Positions 53,058 to 62,387 of a stretch of 64,000 nt of DNA are shown one piece after another. The notes under the pieces were generated by a model. The model made no database searches, was not told the origin of the DNA, and saw nothing but the letters and a program-made list of their open reading frames with translations. Source of the stretch: Bacteroidales bacterium. Its GTDB lineage: Bacteria; Bacteroidota; Bacteroidia; Bacteroidales; UBA10428. How positions within the stretch are numbered: position 1 is the stretch's first letter; each line of letters starts with the position of its first letter. Location of the stretch: assembly GCA_016938235.1 (NCBI GenBank), contig JAFGVA010000058.1, forward strand, positions 120,585-184,584. The letters are read 5' to 3'. The position numbers and the translations under genes are program-made.

Positions 53058-54512
53058 TTGACGGACGATTATACCGAAATAAGCGATCAATCAAATCTTC
53101 AGGATTTATTGAATAACACAAGCATTGCAATGGCATTGCTCAATACCGATGGAGTATTATTAGAGCTTAATGATGAATATGCCAGAAGATTCGGAAAGAG
53201 CAAAGAGCAAATGTTAAATACAAATGCATTAAGTTATTTTCCACCTGAGTTTGCAGAGAGAAGAGAAACTTTCGTAAACCGTGCTTTTGAAACTGGTGTT
53301 CATCAGCAGACTATAGATTGCCGCGAAGGAATCTGGAATTTAATACACTGCTATCCGATTAAAAAAAAGAATAACAAAACAGATAAGGTAGCTATTTATG
53401 CATTAAATATAACCGAACAAAGAAATGCCGAGATTCAGCTGGAAGAATCTAAAGAACTTTTCAATACCTGTTTAAATTCATTAGAGCAACTTGTTGTTGT
53501 TGTTGATTCGGAACGAAAAATAAGCCTGGTAAATTCAGCTTTTTTGCAAAGGGTGGTTGTGCAAGGAAAGCTCGGGCATGTTATTGGTAAAAAGGTTTCA
53601 GATATCTTTTCATCAAAAGCCAGGGAGATAACTGATGATTATAACTTTGTGTTCAAAACAGGCAAAACATTCACAAAAAAATATATGTACGAGTTGTCAA
53701 ACTCAAAATTTTATTTCAAAGTAAAAAATACACCTGTTATTGAAGAAGGTAAAGTGAAGATGGTTGTTACAACCATAACCGATATTACCAGCGCAAAAAA
53801 AACGGAGGAGATTTTGAGAAGTACAATTGCAACGAAAGAAAAATACATGTCGATTATTGCCCATGATCTTATAAATCCGATACACTCATTGTACAGCCTC
53901 ACAAAGATTCTATATACCCAATACAACGATTTAACCGAAGAAAAACGTAAAAGATTTATTGGAACTTTATTCGACACTTTAGAAAGAACCAATCAGCTTG
54001 CAGTTAATTTACTGGCATGGTCACGATCACAAAGAGGGCAAATAAACTTTAGCCCGGCACAGGTTCAATTAGATGATTTAATAGACACACTCATTGCCTT
54101 GCTAAGGCAACAGGCACTTGAAAAAAACATCAGACTTTATTCTGTGATTAATTGTTCATCTCCTGTTGCGCGGGCCGACTCCGAGATGCTTTCAACAGTA
54201 ATCAGGAACTTAGTTACAAATGCAATAAAATTCACGCATGCCAATGGCGAAGTACTTATAAATTTAGAACGTTTAGAAACCCATACACTGAGAATTATGG
54301 TGAAAGATACCGGGGTTGGTATCCCCGAAGATAAAATAAAAAAACTGCTCAATTTTGACGAGGATTATACCACTCTCGGCACAAATAACGAAAAAGGAAC
54401 AGGACTCGGTTTAATAATTTGCCAGGAATTTCTGGAGAAACATAACAGCAAACTTCATATTGAGTCAAAAATAGGCGAAGGGAGTATGTTTTGGTTTGAT
54501 TTAGTGGAGTAG
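53058..54512 (+). CDS. soluble PAS-domain sensor histidine kinase
   Basis: A protein of 484 residues beginning at TTG 53058; a stop lies five codons upstream and no ATG is closer. Two PAS domains (about 10-125 and 128-248) precede the HisKA domain with His269 in I-I-A-H-D-L-I-N-P. The ATPase domain has V-I-R-N-L-V-T-N-A-I-K-F, V-K-D-T-G-V-G-I-P and G-T-G-L-G-L-I-I-C. No membrane helix is present, so it senses in the cytoplasm. No response regulator gene is adjacent. A terminator follows at 54541-54578. Confidence 0.9.
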   Translation: MTDDYTEISDQSNLQDLLNNTSIAMALLNTDGVLLELNDEYARRFGKSKEQMLNTNALSYFPPEFAERRETFVNRAFETGVHQQTIDCREGIWNLIHCYPIKKKNNKTDKVAIYALNITEQRNAEIQLEESKELFNTCLNSLEQLVVVVDSERKISLVNSAFLQRVVVQGKLGHVIGKKVSDIFSSKAREITDDYNFVFKTGKTFTKKYMYELSNSKFYFKVKNTPVIEEGKVKMVVTTITDITSAKKTEEILRSTIATKEKYMSIIAHDLINPIHSLYSLTKILYTQYNDLTEEKRKRFIGTLFDTLERTNQLAVNLLAWSRSQRGQINFSPAQVQLDDLIDTLIALLRQQALEKNIRLYSVINCSSPVARADSEMLSTVIRNLVTNAIKFTHANGEVLINLERLETHTLRIMVKDTGVGIPEDKIKKLLNFDEDYTTLGTNNEKGTGLGLIICQEFLEKHNSKLHIESKIGEGSMFWFDLVE

Positions 54513-54540
54513 AAAGGAAACTTTCGGGCAAAAATTATAA

Positions 54541-54578
54541 AAAAAGGCTGTCCAACATAATTCAGACAGCCTCTTTTT
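54541..54578. terminator. bidirectional terminator between the kinase and tRNA-His
   Basis: A perfect seven-pair stem (GGCTGTC 54546-54552 with GACAGCC 54565-54571), an A-run before it and a T-run after it. It can end both the kinase and the minus-strand tRNA transcripts. Confidence 0.85.
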
Positions 54579-54579
54579 G

Positions 54580-54653
54580 GGTGGAAGAGCGGGTTCGAAC
54601 CGCCGACCTCTGGAACCACAATCCAGCGCTCTAACCAACTGAGCTACATCCAC
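54580..54653 (-). tRNA. tRNA-His (anticodon GTG)
   Basis: On the minus strand the cloverleaf is complete: acceptor GTGGATG with CTTCCAC (one T-T mismatch at the sixth pair), D-stem GCTC/GAGC with loop AGTTGGTTA, anticodon stem CTGGA/TCCAG around TTGTGGT, and T-loop TTCGAAC. A G precedes position 1 (54654) opposite the C at position 73, matching the extra G-1 identity base of tRNA-His. The CCA end is not encoded. Confidence 0.95.
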
Positions 54654-54879
54654 CATTTTAAGGTTCGCAAAGATAAATATCTTTTTTAATTTTGAAAACC
54701 CCTGGTCAGAAATTATTTATTTTCCCGTACTTAAAAGTCTGCTGAATGATATTGTGTTTTAGATGAACCTGTTCAAAACAGTATCGCACAAATAATTACA
54801 TGAATAGCATGTTTTACAGAAACAAGATAAACCTGTTGTTAATCATGATTAATTTAGTTTTTTGTTTTGTCATAAGTCC

Positions 54880-54887
54880 TATATTTG
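54880..54887 (+). promoter_or_regulatory. -7 promoter box of the GNAT-like gene
   Basis: TATATTTG, an exact TAnnTTTG match, 19-26 nt before ATG 54907. It lies inside the longer frame from 54862, which supports the later start. TTTG at 54861-54864 is a possible -33 element at short spacing. Confidence 0.5.
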
Positions 54888-54906
54888 TCCCACAAAATTT
54901 CACACA

Positions 54907-56085
54907 ATGAAGCTACAAGAAGTTACGCAGAAGAAGGATAGGAGAGAGTTTCTTGAATTCCCCAAAAGACTTTATAAAAACGACAAAAACTGGATCTGTC
55001 AGCTCGATGTCGAAATCGAAGCCATCTTTAATGCGGAAACAAACAGTAACTTTAAACATGGCGAGGCTGTTCGTTTTCTTTTAATGGATGATAACAACAA
55101 AACTATTGGTCGGATAGCAGCTTTCGTTGATAATAAAAAGAAAGATCATTTCCAGTATTCCACTGGAGGTTGTGGTTTTTTTGAATGCATTAATAACCAG
55201 GAAGCGGCCAATATGTTATTCGACGCAGCAAAAGACTGGCTGATGGCACGTGGCATAAAAGCAATGCTTGGTCCGGTAAACTTTGGTGAAAATTTTAATC
55301 ATTGGGGATTGCTGGTTGATGGATTTATGCCACAGGGATATGCCATGCCTTACAACTTTCCGTATTACAAGGCTCTGTTTGAAAATTATGGTTTCAGAAA
55401 TTACTATGAACAGTATTCATACCATAAACCTTTAGCCGATGGTTTTCCTGAGAGGATGTTAAAGTTTGCCGAGTATACAGAGAAAAGACCCGGTTATACA
55501 TTTGAACATTTCTCATACAAGAGGATGGAAGAATTTATTGGTTATTTTGTGGAAGTTTACAATACAATTTGGTCGGGCTATCATGATAATTACGCTCCTT
55601 TAGATAAGAAAGATTTACGGGAGTTATTGGTTAATTCAAAGCCCGTTGTTGATGAAGAACTAATTTGGTTTGCATTTGACAAAGGAAGGCCTATAGGTTT
55701 AGCCGGTGTGCTTCCCGATGTAAACCAGGTGTTACAGAAACTTAAGAATGGTAAGTTAAACTTAATTAATAAGATTAAATTTCTGTATTACAGAAAAAGA
55801 GCCATAACCCGCTGTCGGGCTTTTGTAGCCGGCATTTATCCTGAGTACCAGAATACAGGTGTTATTGCGGCTTTGTTTTATCAGGTAGTAAAAGTTCTCG
55901 GCACTAAGCCAAACCAACAGGAAATTGAGCTATCATGGGTTGGAGATTACAATCCTAAAATGCAGGGCATTTATGACAAAATTGGCGGCAAAAAAATGAA
56001 AACGCATATAACATACATGTTTCTTTTTGAGCCGGATATGGAGTTTAAACGTTTTACAAATGAGTTTGATGGCAAGTTGTATTAA
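54907..56085 (+). CDS. GNAT-like acyltransferase-fold protein
   Basis: A protein of 392 residues from ATG 54907. It is a larger protein than a simple GNAT. The N-terminal half has R-F-L-L-M-D-D...I-G-R-I-A-A-F-V-D and W-L-M-A-R-G-I-K-A-M-L-G-P-V-N-F-G-E-N, while the C-terminal half has Y-P-E-Y-Q-N-T-G-V-I-A-A-L-F-Y and E-L-S-W-V-G-D-Y-N. Together these suggest two GNAT-like folds. The group is widespread in Bacteroidetes as an unassigned 'N-acetyltransferase'. Substrate unknown. It stands alone between tRNA-His and rpmE2. Confidence 0.72.
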   Translation: MKLQEVTQKKDRREFLEFPKRLYKNDKNWICQLDVEIEAIFNAETNSNFKHGEAVRFLLMDDNNKTIGRIAAFVDNKKKDHFQYSTGGCGFFECINNQEAANMLFDAAKDWLMARGIKAMLGPVNFGENFNHWGLLVDGFMPQGYAMPYNFPYYKALFENYGFRNYYEQYSYHKPLADGFPERMLKFAEYTEKRPGYTFEHFSYKRMEEFIGYFVEVYNTIWSGYHDNYAPLDKKDLRELLVNSKPVVDEELIWFAFDKGRPIGLAGVLPDVNQVLQKLKNGKLNLINKIKFLYYRKRAITRCRAFVAGIYPEYQNTGVIAALFYQVVKVLGTKPNQQEIELSWVGDYNPKMQGIYDKIGGKKMKTHITYMFLFEPDMEFKRFTNEFDGKLY

Positions 56086-56113
56086 TTTGAAATCAAAAAA
56101 CTACTATATATTT

Positions 56114-56143
56114 TTTGTTGTCAATTATTTTTAATTACCTTTG
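56114..56143 (+). promoter_or_regulatory. promoter of rpmE2
   Basis: -33 TTTG at 56114-56117 and -7 TACCTTTG at 56136-56143 with 18 bp between them, close to the Bacteroidetes consensus. The expected start of transcription is near 56150, about 40 nt before the ATG. Confidence 0.7.
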
Positions 56144-56190
56144 CAAACCTATTTTAAGAAGAGTATATTTTTAGGAAAAAGATATTAGCG

Positions 56191-56454
56191 ATGAAAAAAG
56201 GAATTCACCCCCAAAGTTACAGGCTTGTAGCTTTTAAAGATATGTCGAACGAACATGTTTTCATTACCCGTTCTACTGCAAATACTAAAGAAACCATTAA
56301 AATGGATGATGGAGTTGAGTACCCTCTTGTTAAACTTGAGATTTCTAACACATCACATCCTTTTTACACAGGTAAGATGAAATTTGTTGATACAGCAGGA
56401 CGTGTTGATAAATTCTACAGCAAGTACAAAAATCATTTCGATAAGAAAAAATAA
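56191..56454 (+). CDS. rpmE2: 50S ribosomal protein L31, type B
   Basis: A protein of 87 residues. M-K-K-G-I-H-P is the usual start and S-H-P-F-Y-T-G-K...D-T-A-G-R-V-D-K-F the usual end. It has no cysteines, so it is the zinc-free (C-minus, type B) form, which in many bacteria replaces the zinc form when zinc is scarce. No zinc-form copy is in this window. A strong promoter and terminator surround it as a single-gene unit. Confidence 0.95.
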   Translation: MKKGIHPQSYRLVAFKDMSNEHVFITRSTANTKETIKMDDGVEYPLVKLEISNTSHPFYTGKMKFVDTAGRVDKFYSKYKNHFDKKK

Positions 56455-56477
56455 TTTCTTACAAGAAAAATATTAAA

Positions 56478-56512
56478 AGCTCTGCTTCACTCGATGCGGA
56501 GCTTTTTTTTTC
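56478..56512 (+). terminator. terminator of rpmE2
   Basis: An eight-pair stem with one wobble (56478-56485 with 56496-56503) followed by eight or more T. It lies 24 bp after the rpmE2 stop. Confidence 0.85.
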
Positions 56513-56517
56513 TAATA

Positions 56518-56558
56518 CTATTACCCTGCGAGGGTTTGAAACCCTCGCAGGGTAATAG
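56518..56558. repeat. 41 bp perfect palindrome
   Basis: Twenty-base arms (CTATTACCCTGCGAGGGTTT and its exact complement) around one central G at 56538. It begins just after the rpmE2 terminator T-run. The core CCCTGCGAGGG is more GC-rich than its surroundings, and no T-run follows, so it does not look like a plain terminator. It is more like an intergenic palindromic repeat unit. Confidence 0.9.
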
Positions 56559-56587
56559 AAATATCATTAGTTGATTTGCCAATATAG

Positions 56588-56616
56588 TTGTAGTCTTCCT
56601 AAGATTTGTATTTTTG
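56588..56616 (+). promoter_or_regulatory. promoter of the GlmU-like gene
   Basis: -33 TTG at 56588-56590 and -7 TATTTTTG at 56609-56616, 18 bp apart. The -7 box is an exact TAnnTTTG match. The ATG is at 56654. Confidence 0.6.
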
Positions 56617-56653
56617 CTAGTTATTGATAGCATAAAACCTGAAATTTCATTCT

Positions 56654-57829
56654 ATGCAAAACTTAAACATCATTTTATTTGATAAAACCGTCTGGGAAGA
56701 TCTTTTACCCTTAACTTTTACCCGGTCTGCTGCAGATTTGCGTATAGGTATTACAACTTTAAGAGAAAAATGGGAAACATTTTTCCCGTCAACAGGAATT
56801 CTGACAGAAGAATACCTGGCAGGAAAATATTCTTACAGTCAGTCAGAAGATAGTTTATACATCAATGTAGCAGTTATACCTAACGATGATTTGGTGGAAG
56901 CAATTAGTAATCTGCAGTTTGGTCAGCTTATCGCTAAAAATGGCTTTATTATTGCTTTCAGGAAAAATGAGTTCACTACCGACATCACCGCTTTTCAATC
57001 TTCAATAGAATACAATCTCGAAATTAAAGCCGTAAAAAACACCTGGGATATTTTTGAACTTAACGATTTTGCTATTCGATCAGATTTTCCTCAAATCATT
57101 CAGCATAAGAAATCAGCATCAATAAGTACCACAAACAGAGTTTTAGGAGAAGACAATATTTTCATTGAAGAAGGAGCAAAGCTTGAATTTGCAACAATAA
57201 ATGCCAGCGAGGGACCGGTATATATTGGCAAAAATGCAGAAGTGATGGAAGGGGCGCTTATTCGTGGTCCACTTGCACTTTGCGAACATGCATGCATAAA
57301 AATGGGAGCAAAAATTTATGGTGCAACAACCATAGGTCCCTGGTGCAAAGTAGCCGGCGAAATTCATAATTCTGTACTCACCGGGTATTCCAATAAAGGC
57401 CACGACGGCTTTCTTGGGAATGCCGTTTTGGGCGAATGGTGTAATATTGGAGCTGATTCAAATAATTCCAACTTAAAAAACAATTACGATTTAGTAAAAC
57501 TCTGGGCATACAAAGAAGGACGATTTGTCAGCACTGGTCTGCAGTTTTGCGGATTAATAATGGGGGATCACTCTAAATGCGGCATTAATACCATGTTTAA
57601 TACGGGAACGGTTGTTGGGGTTAGTGCGAATATTTATGGTTCGGGATTTCCAAGAAATTTTATTCCATCATTCTCGTGGGGTGGCGCTTTAGGCTTTAAA
57701 ACCTACAATCTTGACAAGGCCATTGAAACTGCCAAAATTGTTTATTCAAGAAGAAAACTTGAGTTATCCGCTTCCGAAATAAACATTCTGCAAGAAGTAT
57801 TTGACCGAACAGCAAAATACCGGAAATAA
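56654..57829 (+). CDS. GlmU-like sugar nucleotidyltransferase
   Basis: A protein of 391 residues. The N-terminus reads I-I-L-F-D-K-T-V-W-E-D-L-L-P-L-T-F-T-R-S-A-A-D-L-R-I-G, which replaces the G-x-G-T-R-M loop of true GlmU. The C-terminal part from about 165 is a left-handed beta-helix with hexapeptide repeats (I-G-K-N-A-E-V-M-E-G-A-L-I-R-G-P, A-K-I-Y-G-A-T-T-I-G-P and later I-G-A-D-S-N-N-S-N). The family is common in Bacteroidetes; the true substrate is not settled. It stands alone with its own promoter. Confidence 0.85.
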   Translation: MQNLNIILFDKTVWEDLLPLTFTRSAADLRIGITTLREKWETFFPSTGILTEEYLAGKYSYSQSEDSLYINVAVIPNDDLVEAISNLQFGQLIAKNGFIIAFRKNEFTTDITAFQSSIEYNLEIKAVKNTWDIFELNDFAIRSDFPQIIQHKKSASISTTNRVLGEDNIFIEEGAKLEFATINASEGPVYIGKNAEVMEGALIRGPLALCEHACIKMGAKIYGATTIGPWCKVAGEIHNSVLTGYSNKGHDGFLGNAVLGEWCNIGADSNNSNLKNNYDLVKLWAYKEGRFVSTGLQFCGLIMGDHSKCGINTMFNTGTVVGVSANIYGSGFPRNFIPSFSWGGALGFKTYNLDKAIETAKIVYSRRKLELSASEINILQEVFDRTAKYRK

Positions 57830-57929
57830 TTTTGGCACGGCAATTGACAAATAACTGAACTTATAATTTGAATATGCTTAACTGACAATATGTCGTAAGC
57901 GGGTATATATTTTTTTTGAGACAGTAAAT

Positions 57930-60389
57930 ATGAGTAAGTTATCAGATAAGAGAAAAAGGGGGTTCTATATAGCCACAGCATTGGATGAAAACGAGGCCGA
58001 TTTCATTCCATTAATAACCGACGAAGATGAAGATATTTTATTAAATGAAGAAATACCGGAAATATTGCCATTGCTGCCTTTGAGAAATACAGTTTTATTT
58101 CCGGGGGTAGTTCTTCCCATTTCTGTTGGGCGCGACAAATCCTTAAAGCTAATTCGTGAAGTATATGCCGGTTCAAAAATATTGGGAACAGTGGCTCAAA
58201 GAGATCCCAACGAGGATGAACCAAAGGCACAGGATTTAAATCCAATAGGAACCGTTGCCCAGATTCTCAAAATTTTAGAGATGCCAGATGGTTCTACATC
58301 TGTTATTATCCAGGGCAAAAAAAGGTTTGAGATCAACAAGATAATTTCTGATAATCCATTTTACCTTGCTCAAATCAGCAGTCTTGATGAAATAAAACCT
58401 AAGAGAAAGGATAATGAATACGAAGCAATTGTAGGTTCCTTAAAAGATTTATCCTTACGTATAATAAACCTGTCAAGCAATATTCCGCCCGAAGCATCAT
58501 TTGCAGTTAAGAATATCGAAAGCTCTGCTTTCCTTATCAACTTTATTAGTTCAAACAGCGATATTAAGCTGGAAGATAAGCAACGCCTGCTTGAGATTAG
58601 CAATTTAAAGAAGAGAGCAATTCTGCTGCTTGAGTTACTTGCTAAAGAAGTGCAGATGCTTGAGCTTAAAAAAGATATTCAGTCGAAAGTTAAGGTCGAT
58701 ATTGATCAGCAACAGCGTGAGTATATGCTTCATCAACAGATGAAGACTATACAGAATGAATTAGGAGGAAACCCTGTTGAGAAAGAAGTAGAAGAACTAA
58801 AAGCCTTAGCAAAAAAGAAAAAGTGGTCAAAAGAGGTAAATGAACATTTCATTAAAGAAACAGATAAACTTATACGACTTAATACAGCCAGTGGAGAGTA
58901 TTCGGTACAGTTAAACTATTTACAGGTATTGCTCGATTTACCATGGAATCAGTTTACAAAAGATAATCTGAATCTGAAAAGGGCGCAGAAAATTCTCGAC
59001 AACGATCACTTTGGTTTGGAAAAAGTGAAGGAAAGAATAATTGAGCACCTGGCCGTACTTAAACTTAAAGGAGATTTAAAATCACCTATTCTATGTCTTG
59101 TTGGCCCTCCGGGTGTTGGTAAAACCTCCTTGGGTAAATCGGTTGCTAAAGCTTTGGATCGCGAATACATTCGTATGTCCTTGGGGGGACTCAGAGATGA
59201 AGCCGAAATTCGCGGACACAGAAAGACCTATATTGGCGCTATGCCGGGGCGAATTCTTCAGAATCTCAGGAAAGCAAAATCGTCTAATCCGGTTTTTATG
59301 CTTGACGAAATTGATAAGGTAAGCCGGGATGCACACGGAGATCCTTCATCTGCTTTGCTTGAGGTGCTCGACCCCGAACAAAACAGCACCTTCCACGACA
59401 ACTTTGTTGATGTAGATTATGATCTGTCAAAGATCATGTTCATTGCTACTGCAAATACTTTATCAACAATACATCTAGCACTGCTCGATCGTATGGAAAT
59501 TATTGATATTTCGGGATATATTCAGGAAGAAAAGATTGAAATTGCCCGCAGGCATCTTTTGTTAAACAATATTGAAAAACATGGCTTGAAAAAGACCGAT
59601 TTAAAACTTTCAAAGCAGGTTCTTGATTATATTATCGAAAATTATACAAGGGAATCAGGTGTTCGTCAGTTAGATAAACAACTTGCCAAAATTAACAGGG
59701 TAATAGCCGGCAAAGTGGCTCTTGAAGAAGAATATAACGTAAACATCTCAACGGCTGATGTAATAAAAATACTTGGTAAGCCACGTTACCAAAGGGATAA
59801 ATACCAGGGAAATGAATATGCTGGTGTTGTTACCGGCCTGGCATGGACTGCCAGTGGAGGTGAGATTTTATTTATAGAAAGCAGTCTGAGCAGGGGTAAA
59901 GGAAAATTAACACTCACAGGCAACCTGGGTGAGGTTATGAAAGAATCGGCTGTTATTGCCCTGGAATACCTGAAAGCGCATAGCCAGTCACTCAAAATTT
60001 CCGAAGAGGCATTCGAAAACTGGAATATTCATATTCACGTTCCTGAAGGAGCAATACCCAAAGACGGCCCTTCAGCTGGTATAACCATGGCAACATCTCT
60101 GGCTTCAATATTTACACAAAGAAAGATAAAGAAACATCTTGCCATGACCGGAGAGATTACCCTGCGGGGTAAAGTGTTGCCTGTTGGTGGCATTAAAGAA
60201 AAAATTCTGGCTGCTAAGAGAGCCGGAATAAAAGAAATAATACTCTCTGCTGAGAACGAAAAAGATATTGACGAGATAAACAAACTATATATCGATGGCC
60301 TTAAATTTCATTTTGTCGAAAATATCGAAGATGTTCTCAAAATAGCATTGTTAAATCAAAAGGTTAGCCATCCATTGAGTATTAGTTAA
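57930..60389 (+). CDS. lon: ATP-dependent protease La (Lon)
   Basis: A protein of 819 residues. The N-terminal substrate-binding domain begins near 43 ([14 protein letters not shown]). A coiled region precedes the AAA domain with Walker A G-P-P-G-V-G-K-T at 392-399 and V-F-M-L-D-E-I-D-K. The protease domain has the catalytic dyad Ser715 in P-K-D-G-P-S-A-G and Lys758 in G-G-I-K-E-K. It degrades damaged and regulatory proteins in the cytoplasm. The gene is preceded by a gap of 100 bp with no exact -7 box. Confidence 0.96.
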   Translation: MSKLSDKRKRGFYIATALDENEADFIPLITDEDEDILLNEEIPEILPLLPLRNTVLFPGVVLPISVGRDKSLKLIREVYAGSKILGTVAQRDPNEDEPKAQDLNPIGTVAQILKILEMPDGSTSVIIQGKKRFEINKIISDNPFYLAQISSLDEIKPKRKDNEYEAIVGSLKDLSLRIINLSSNIPPEASFAVKNIESSAFLINFISSNSDIKLEDKQRLLEISNLKKRAILLLELLAKEVQMLELKKDIQSKVKVDIDQQQREYMLHQQMKTIQNELGGNPVEKEVEELKALAKKKKWSKEVNEHFIKETDKLIRLNTASGEYSVQLNYLQVLLDLPWNQFTKDNLNLKRAQKILDNDHFGLEKVKERIIEHLAVLKLKGDLKSPILCLVGPPGVGKTSLGKSVAKALDREYIRMSLGGLRDEAEIRGHRKTYIGAMPGRILQNLRKAKSSNPVFMLDEIDKVSRDAHGDPSSALLEVLDPEQNSTFHDNFVDVDYDLSKIMFIATANTLSTIHLALLDRMEIIDISGYIQEEKIEIARRHLLLNNIEKHGLKKTDLKLSKQVLDYIIENYTRESGVRQLDKQLAKINRVIAGKVALEEEYNVNISTADVIKILGKPRYQRDKYQGNEYAGVVTGLAWTASGGEILFIESSLSRGKGKLTLTGNLGEVMKESAVIALEYLKAHSQSLKISEEAFENWNIHIHVPEGAIPKDGPSAGITMATSLASIFTQRKIKKHLAMTGEITLRGKVLPVGGIKEKILAAKRAGIKEIILSAENEKDIDEINKLYIDGLKFHFVENIEDVLKIALLNQKVSHPLSIS

Positions 60390-60487
60390 GTTTATCGATA
60401 ATTCGAGGCTGTTTACCGATTTATTATTTGTTTGAATAATAATCATTTATACTTTAGTACCAGAATATTGAGTAAAAAACTAATTCA

Positions 60488-61018
60488 ATGAAGATGGGAC
60501 CAGGACTTTTTTGGGGATTACTTCTAATTGTAGTAGGCTTCAGTATTATTTTTAAAGTAGTTTTCGGAGTAAACATTTTTCGCGTTGTCGTTGCGGTTTT
60601 CTTTGTATTAATAGGTATTAAGATTTTAATCGGTAAACCAAATTTCCATTTTAAGGGCAACAGCGATTCAGATGTTGTTTTTCGGGATAAACGCTTTGAT
60701 GATTTCCCTACCACCGATAAAGAATTTAGTACAGTATTTGGCAAATCGATTTATGATTTCAGGAATTCACCTGTGCCGCTGAATAAAAATATTCATATTG
60801 AGTTCAATACGGTTTTTGGAGAAACTGAGATATACTTACCTCCCGATTTACCGGTAAAGATTAAAGCAGAAGCTGTTTTCGGGGCAGCAAAATTACCAAA
60901 TAATAACACCGCTGTTTTCGGTAGTGCCAATTACATTACTGATCACGACACCAGCACTACAGATTTTATAACCATTGAGGTGCATACGGTCTTTGGTAAT
61001 ACCGAGATACGACAGTAA
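60488..61018 (+). CDS. LiaF-like membrane protein
   Basis: A protein of 176 residues. Two membrane helices are at about 5-22 and 25-46. The C-terminal domain from about 75 has repeating strands with the pattern T-V-F-G-E-T-E-I-Y-L-P, A-V-F-G-A-A-K-L-P and T-V-F-G-N-T-E-I, like the DUF2154/LiaF C-terminal beta-helix. In Firmicutes LiaF inhibits an envelope-stress kinase; in Bacteroidetes its role is not defined. The HAD gene follows after 8 bp. Confidence 0.8.
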   Translation: MKMGPGLFWGLLLIVVGFSIIFKVVFGVNIFRVVVAVFFVLIGIKILIGKPNFHFKGNSDSDVVFRDKRFDDFPTTDKEFSTVFGKSIYDFRNSPVPLNKNIHIEFNTVFGETEIYLPPDLPVKIKAEAVFGAAKLPNNNTAVFGSANYITDHDTSTTDFITIEVHTVFGNTEIRQ

Positions 61019-61026
61019 GTTTGCGC

Positions 61027-61659
61027 ATGTTAAGACCAATTATTTTCTGGGACTGGAATGGCACGCTTCTCAACGATGTTGATATATGTGTCGAATCAAT
61101 GAATTTGTTGCTTTCAAAGAGAGGTATGAAACAGATTGATGTCGATTTTTACCGTTCGGCATTTGATTTTCCGGTTATTGAATACTACAAAATTCTTGGC
61201 TTTAATTTCGAAAAAGAAAGCTTTGAAAAACTTTCTGTTGATTTTATTAGCGAATATAATTCACGATCACAGCAGGCAAATCTTCATACCGATGTACTGG
61301 AAGTTTTAGAAGTCTTTAGGAAATCTGGAAGAAAACAGGTTATAGTTTCGGCAATGGAACAATCTATGCTTGAAAAGCAGCTGGCAGAGAAAAATATCAG
61401 GCATTATTTCGATGAAGTTTGCGGATTAAAAGACATATATGCTCACGGTAAGCTCAGTATGGCACTGGAATACATGCAGTCAGATAATATTAATCCCGAA
61501 GATGTTTTGTTTATAGGCGATACCCTACACGATGCAGAGGTTGCCCACGAAATAGGTTGCGATTCAGTATTGGTGACAAATGGTCATCACAACCATGAAC
61601 GCTTGAGTGTAAACGGAAATAAGACCATTGCAAACCTTTCAGAATTATTGAAATATTGA
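61027..61659 (+). CDS. HAD-family phosphatase
   Basis: A protein of 210 residues from ATG 61027; TTG 61021 is an alternative. Motif I is F-W-D-W-N-G-T-L-L-N-D, with Asn in the place of the second Asp, as in other members of this phosphatase branch. Motif II is V-I-V-S-A-M-E, and the C-terminal motif is V-L-F-I-G-D-T-L-H-D. The cap is helical (type C1). A phosphoglycolate-phosphatase-like activity is possible; the substrate is unknown. It is 8 bp after the LiaF-like gene. Confidence 0.85.
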   Translation: MLRPIIFWDWNGTLLNDVDICVESMNLLLSKRGMKQIDVDFYRSAFDFPVIEYYKILGFNFEKESFEKLSVDFISEYNSRSQQANLHTDVLEVLEVFRKSGRKQVIVSAMEQSMLEKQLAEKNIRHYFDEVCGLKDIYAHGKLSMALEYMQSDNINPEDVLFIGDTLHDAEVAHEIGCDSVLVTNGHHNHERLSVNGNKTIANLSELLKY

Positions 61660-61910
61660 AAGGGCTAATTGTCGATTAATATATCTGTCAGTTCCCCACT
61701 AATTGATACAATCAGGATTTGAGTTAGGAGGTTTCACCGAAAGTTTATACATTAGGTAACTTAAAGCTTCAGAAATCACAGCTTAGTGTATGTCAATCAC
61801 CCTCGTTAATCAGCATGTCAGTTTTTATACCCTGGAAGTATTTACCGGTTATAACGATGTAGGAAATATTTTATTTGTAAGTTCGCAAAAGGAAAAAGAA
61901 ATAAAATAAT

Positions 61911-62387
61911 ATGGAATCAAGAATAGCAATATTCCCGGGCTCATTTGATCCTTTCACAATTGGGCATGAATCAATAGTACGCAGAGCCATTCCGCTTTTC
62001 GATAAAATAATTATTTCAATAGGCAAAAATACCAATAAATCAGATTTTTTTCCGTTAGAAAAAAGAATGGAGTGGATAAATACTGTTTTTAATGGGGTTG
62101 ATAAAGTAGAAGTGAAGAGCTTTATGGGGCTTACGGTTGATTTCTGCAAGAAAATAGGGGCTGGATATATTTTACGGGGGGTAAGGACTTCGTCCGACTT
62201 TGAATATGAAAGAGCAATAGGTCAGATGAACCGGAAGATGAATACGAATATTGAGACAGTATTCCTGCTTACTCAACCCGAGCATACATTTATTACTTCT
62301 ACAATTGTCAGAGACGTGATAAGGCATGGAGGCGATGCTTCTTTGTTTTTACCACAAAAAATCAAGATCGATATCATGAATCAATAA
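61911..62387 (+). CDS. coaD: pantetheine-phosphate adenylyltransferase
   Basis: A protein of 158 residues, the usual length. F-P-G-S-F-D-P-F-T-I-G-H is the N-terminal nucleotidyltransferase motif with T-x-G-H at 16-19. R-G-V-R-T-S-S-D-F-E-Y-E and T-S-T-I-V-R-D (S-S-T-x-V-R type) follow. It forms dephospho-CoA from phosphopantetheine and ATP, the fourth step of coenzyme A synthesis. The last base of the stop is shared with the next ATG. Confidence 0.95.
   Translation: MESRIAIFPGSFDPFTIGHESIVRRAIPLFDKIIISIGKNTNKSDFFPLEKRMEWINTVFNGVDKVEVKSFMGLTVDFCKKIGAGYILRGVRTSSDFEYERAIGQMNRKMNTNIETVFLLTQPEHTFITSTIVRDVIRHGGDASLFLPQKIKIDIMNQ

Noticed and set aside
61790..61909. 39-residue frame directly before coaD
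   Set aside because: Starts after an in-frame stop and has no signal, helix or motif. The length is well within chance for this AT-rich DNA.
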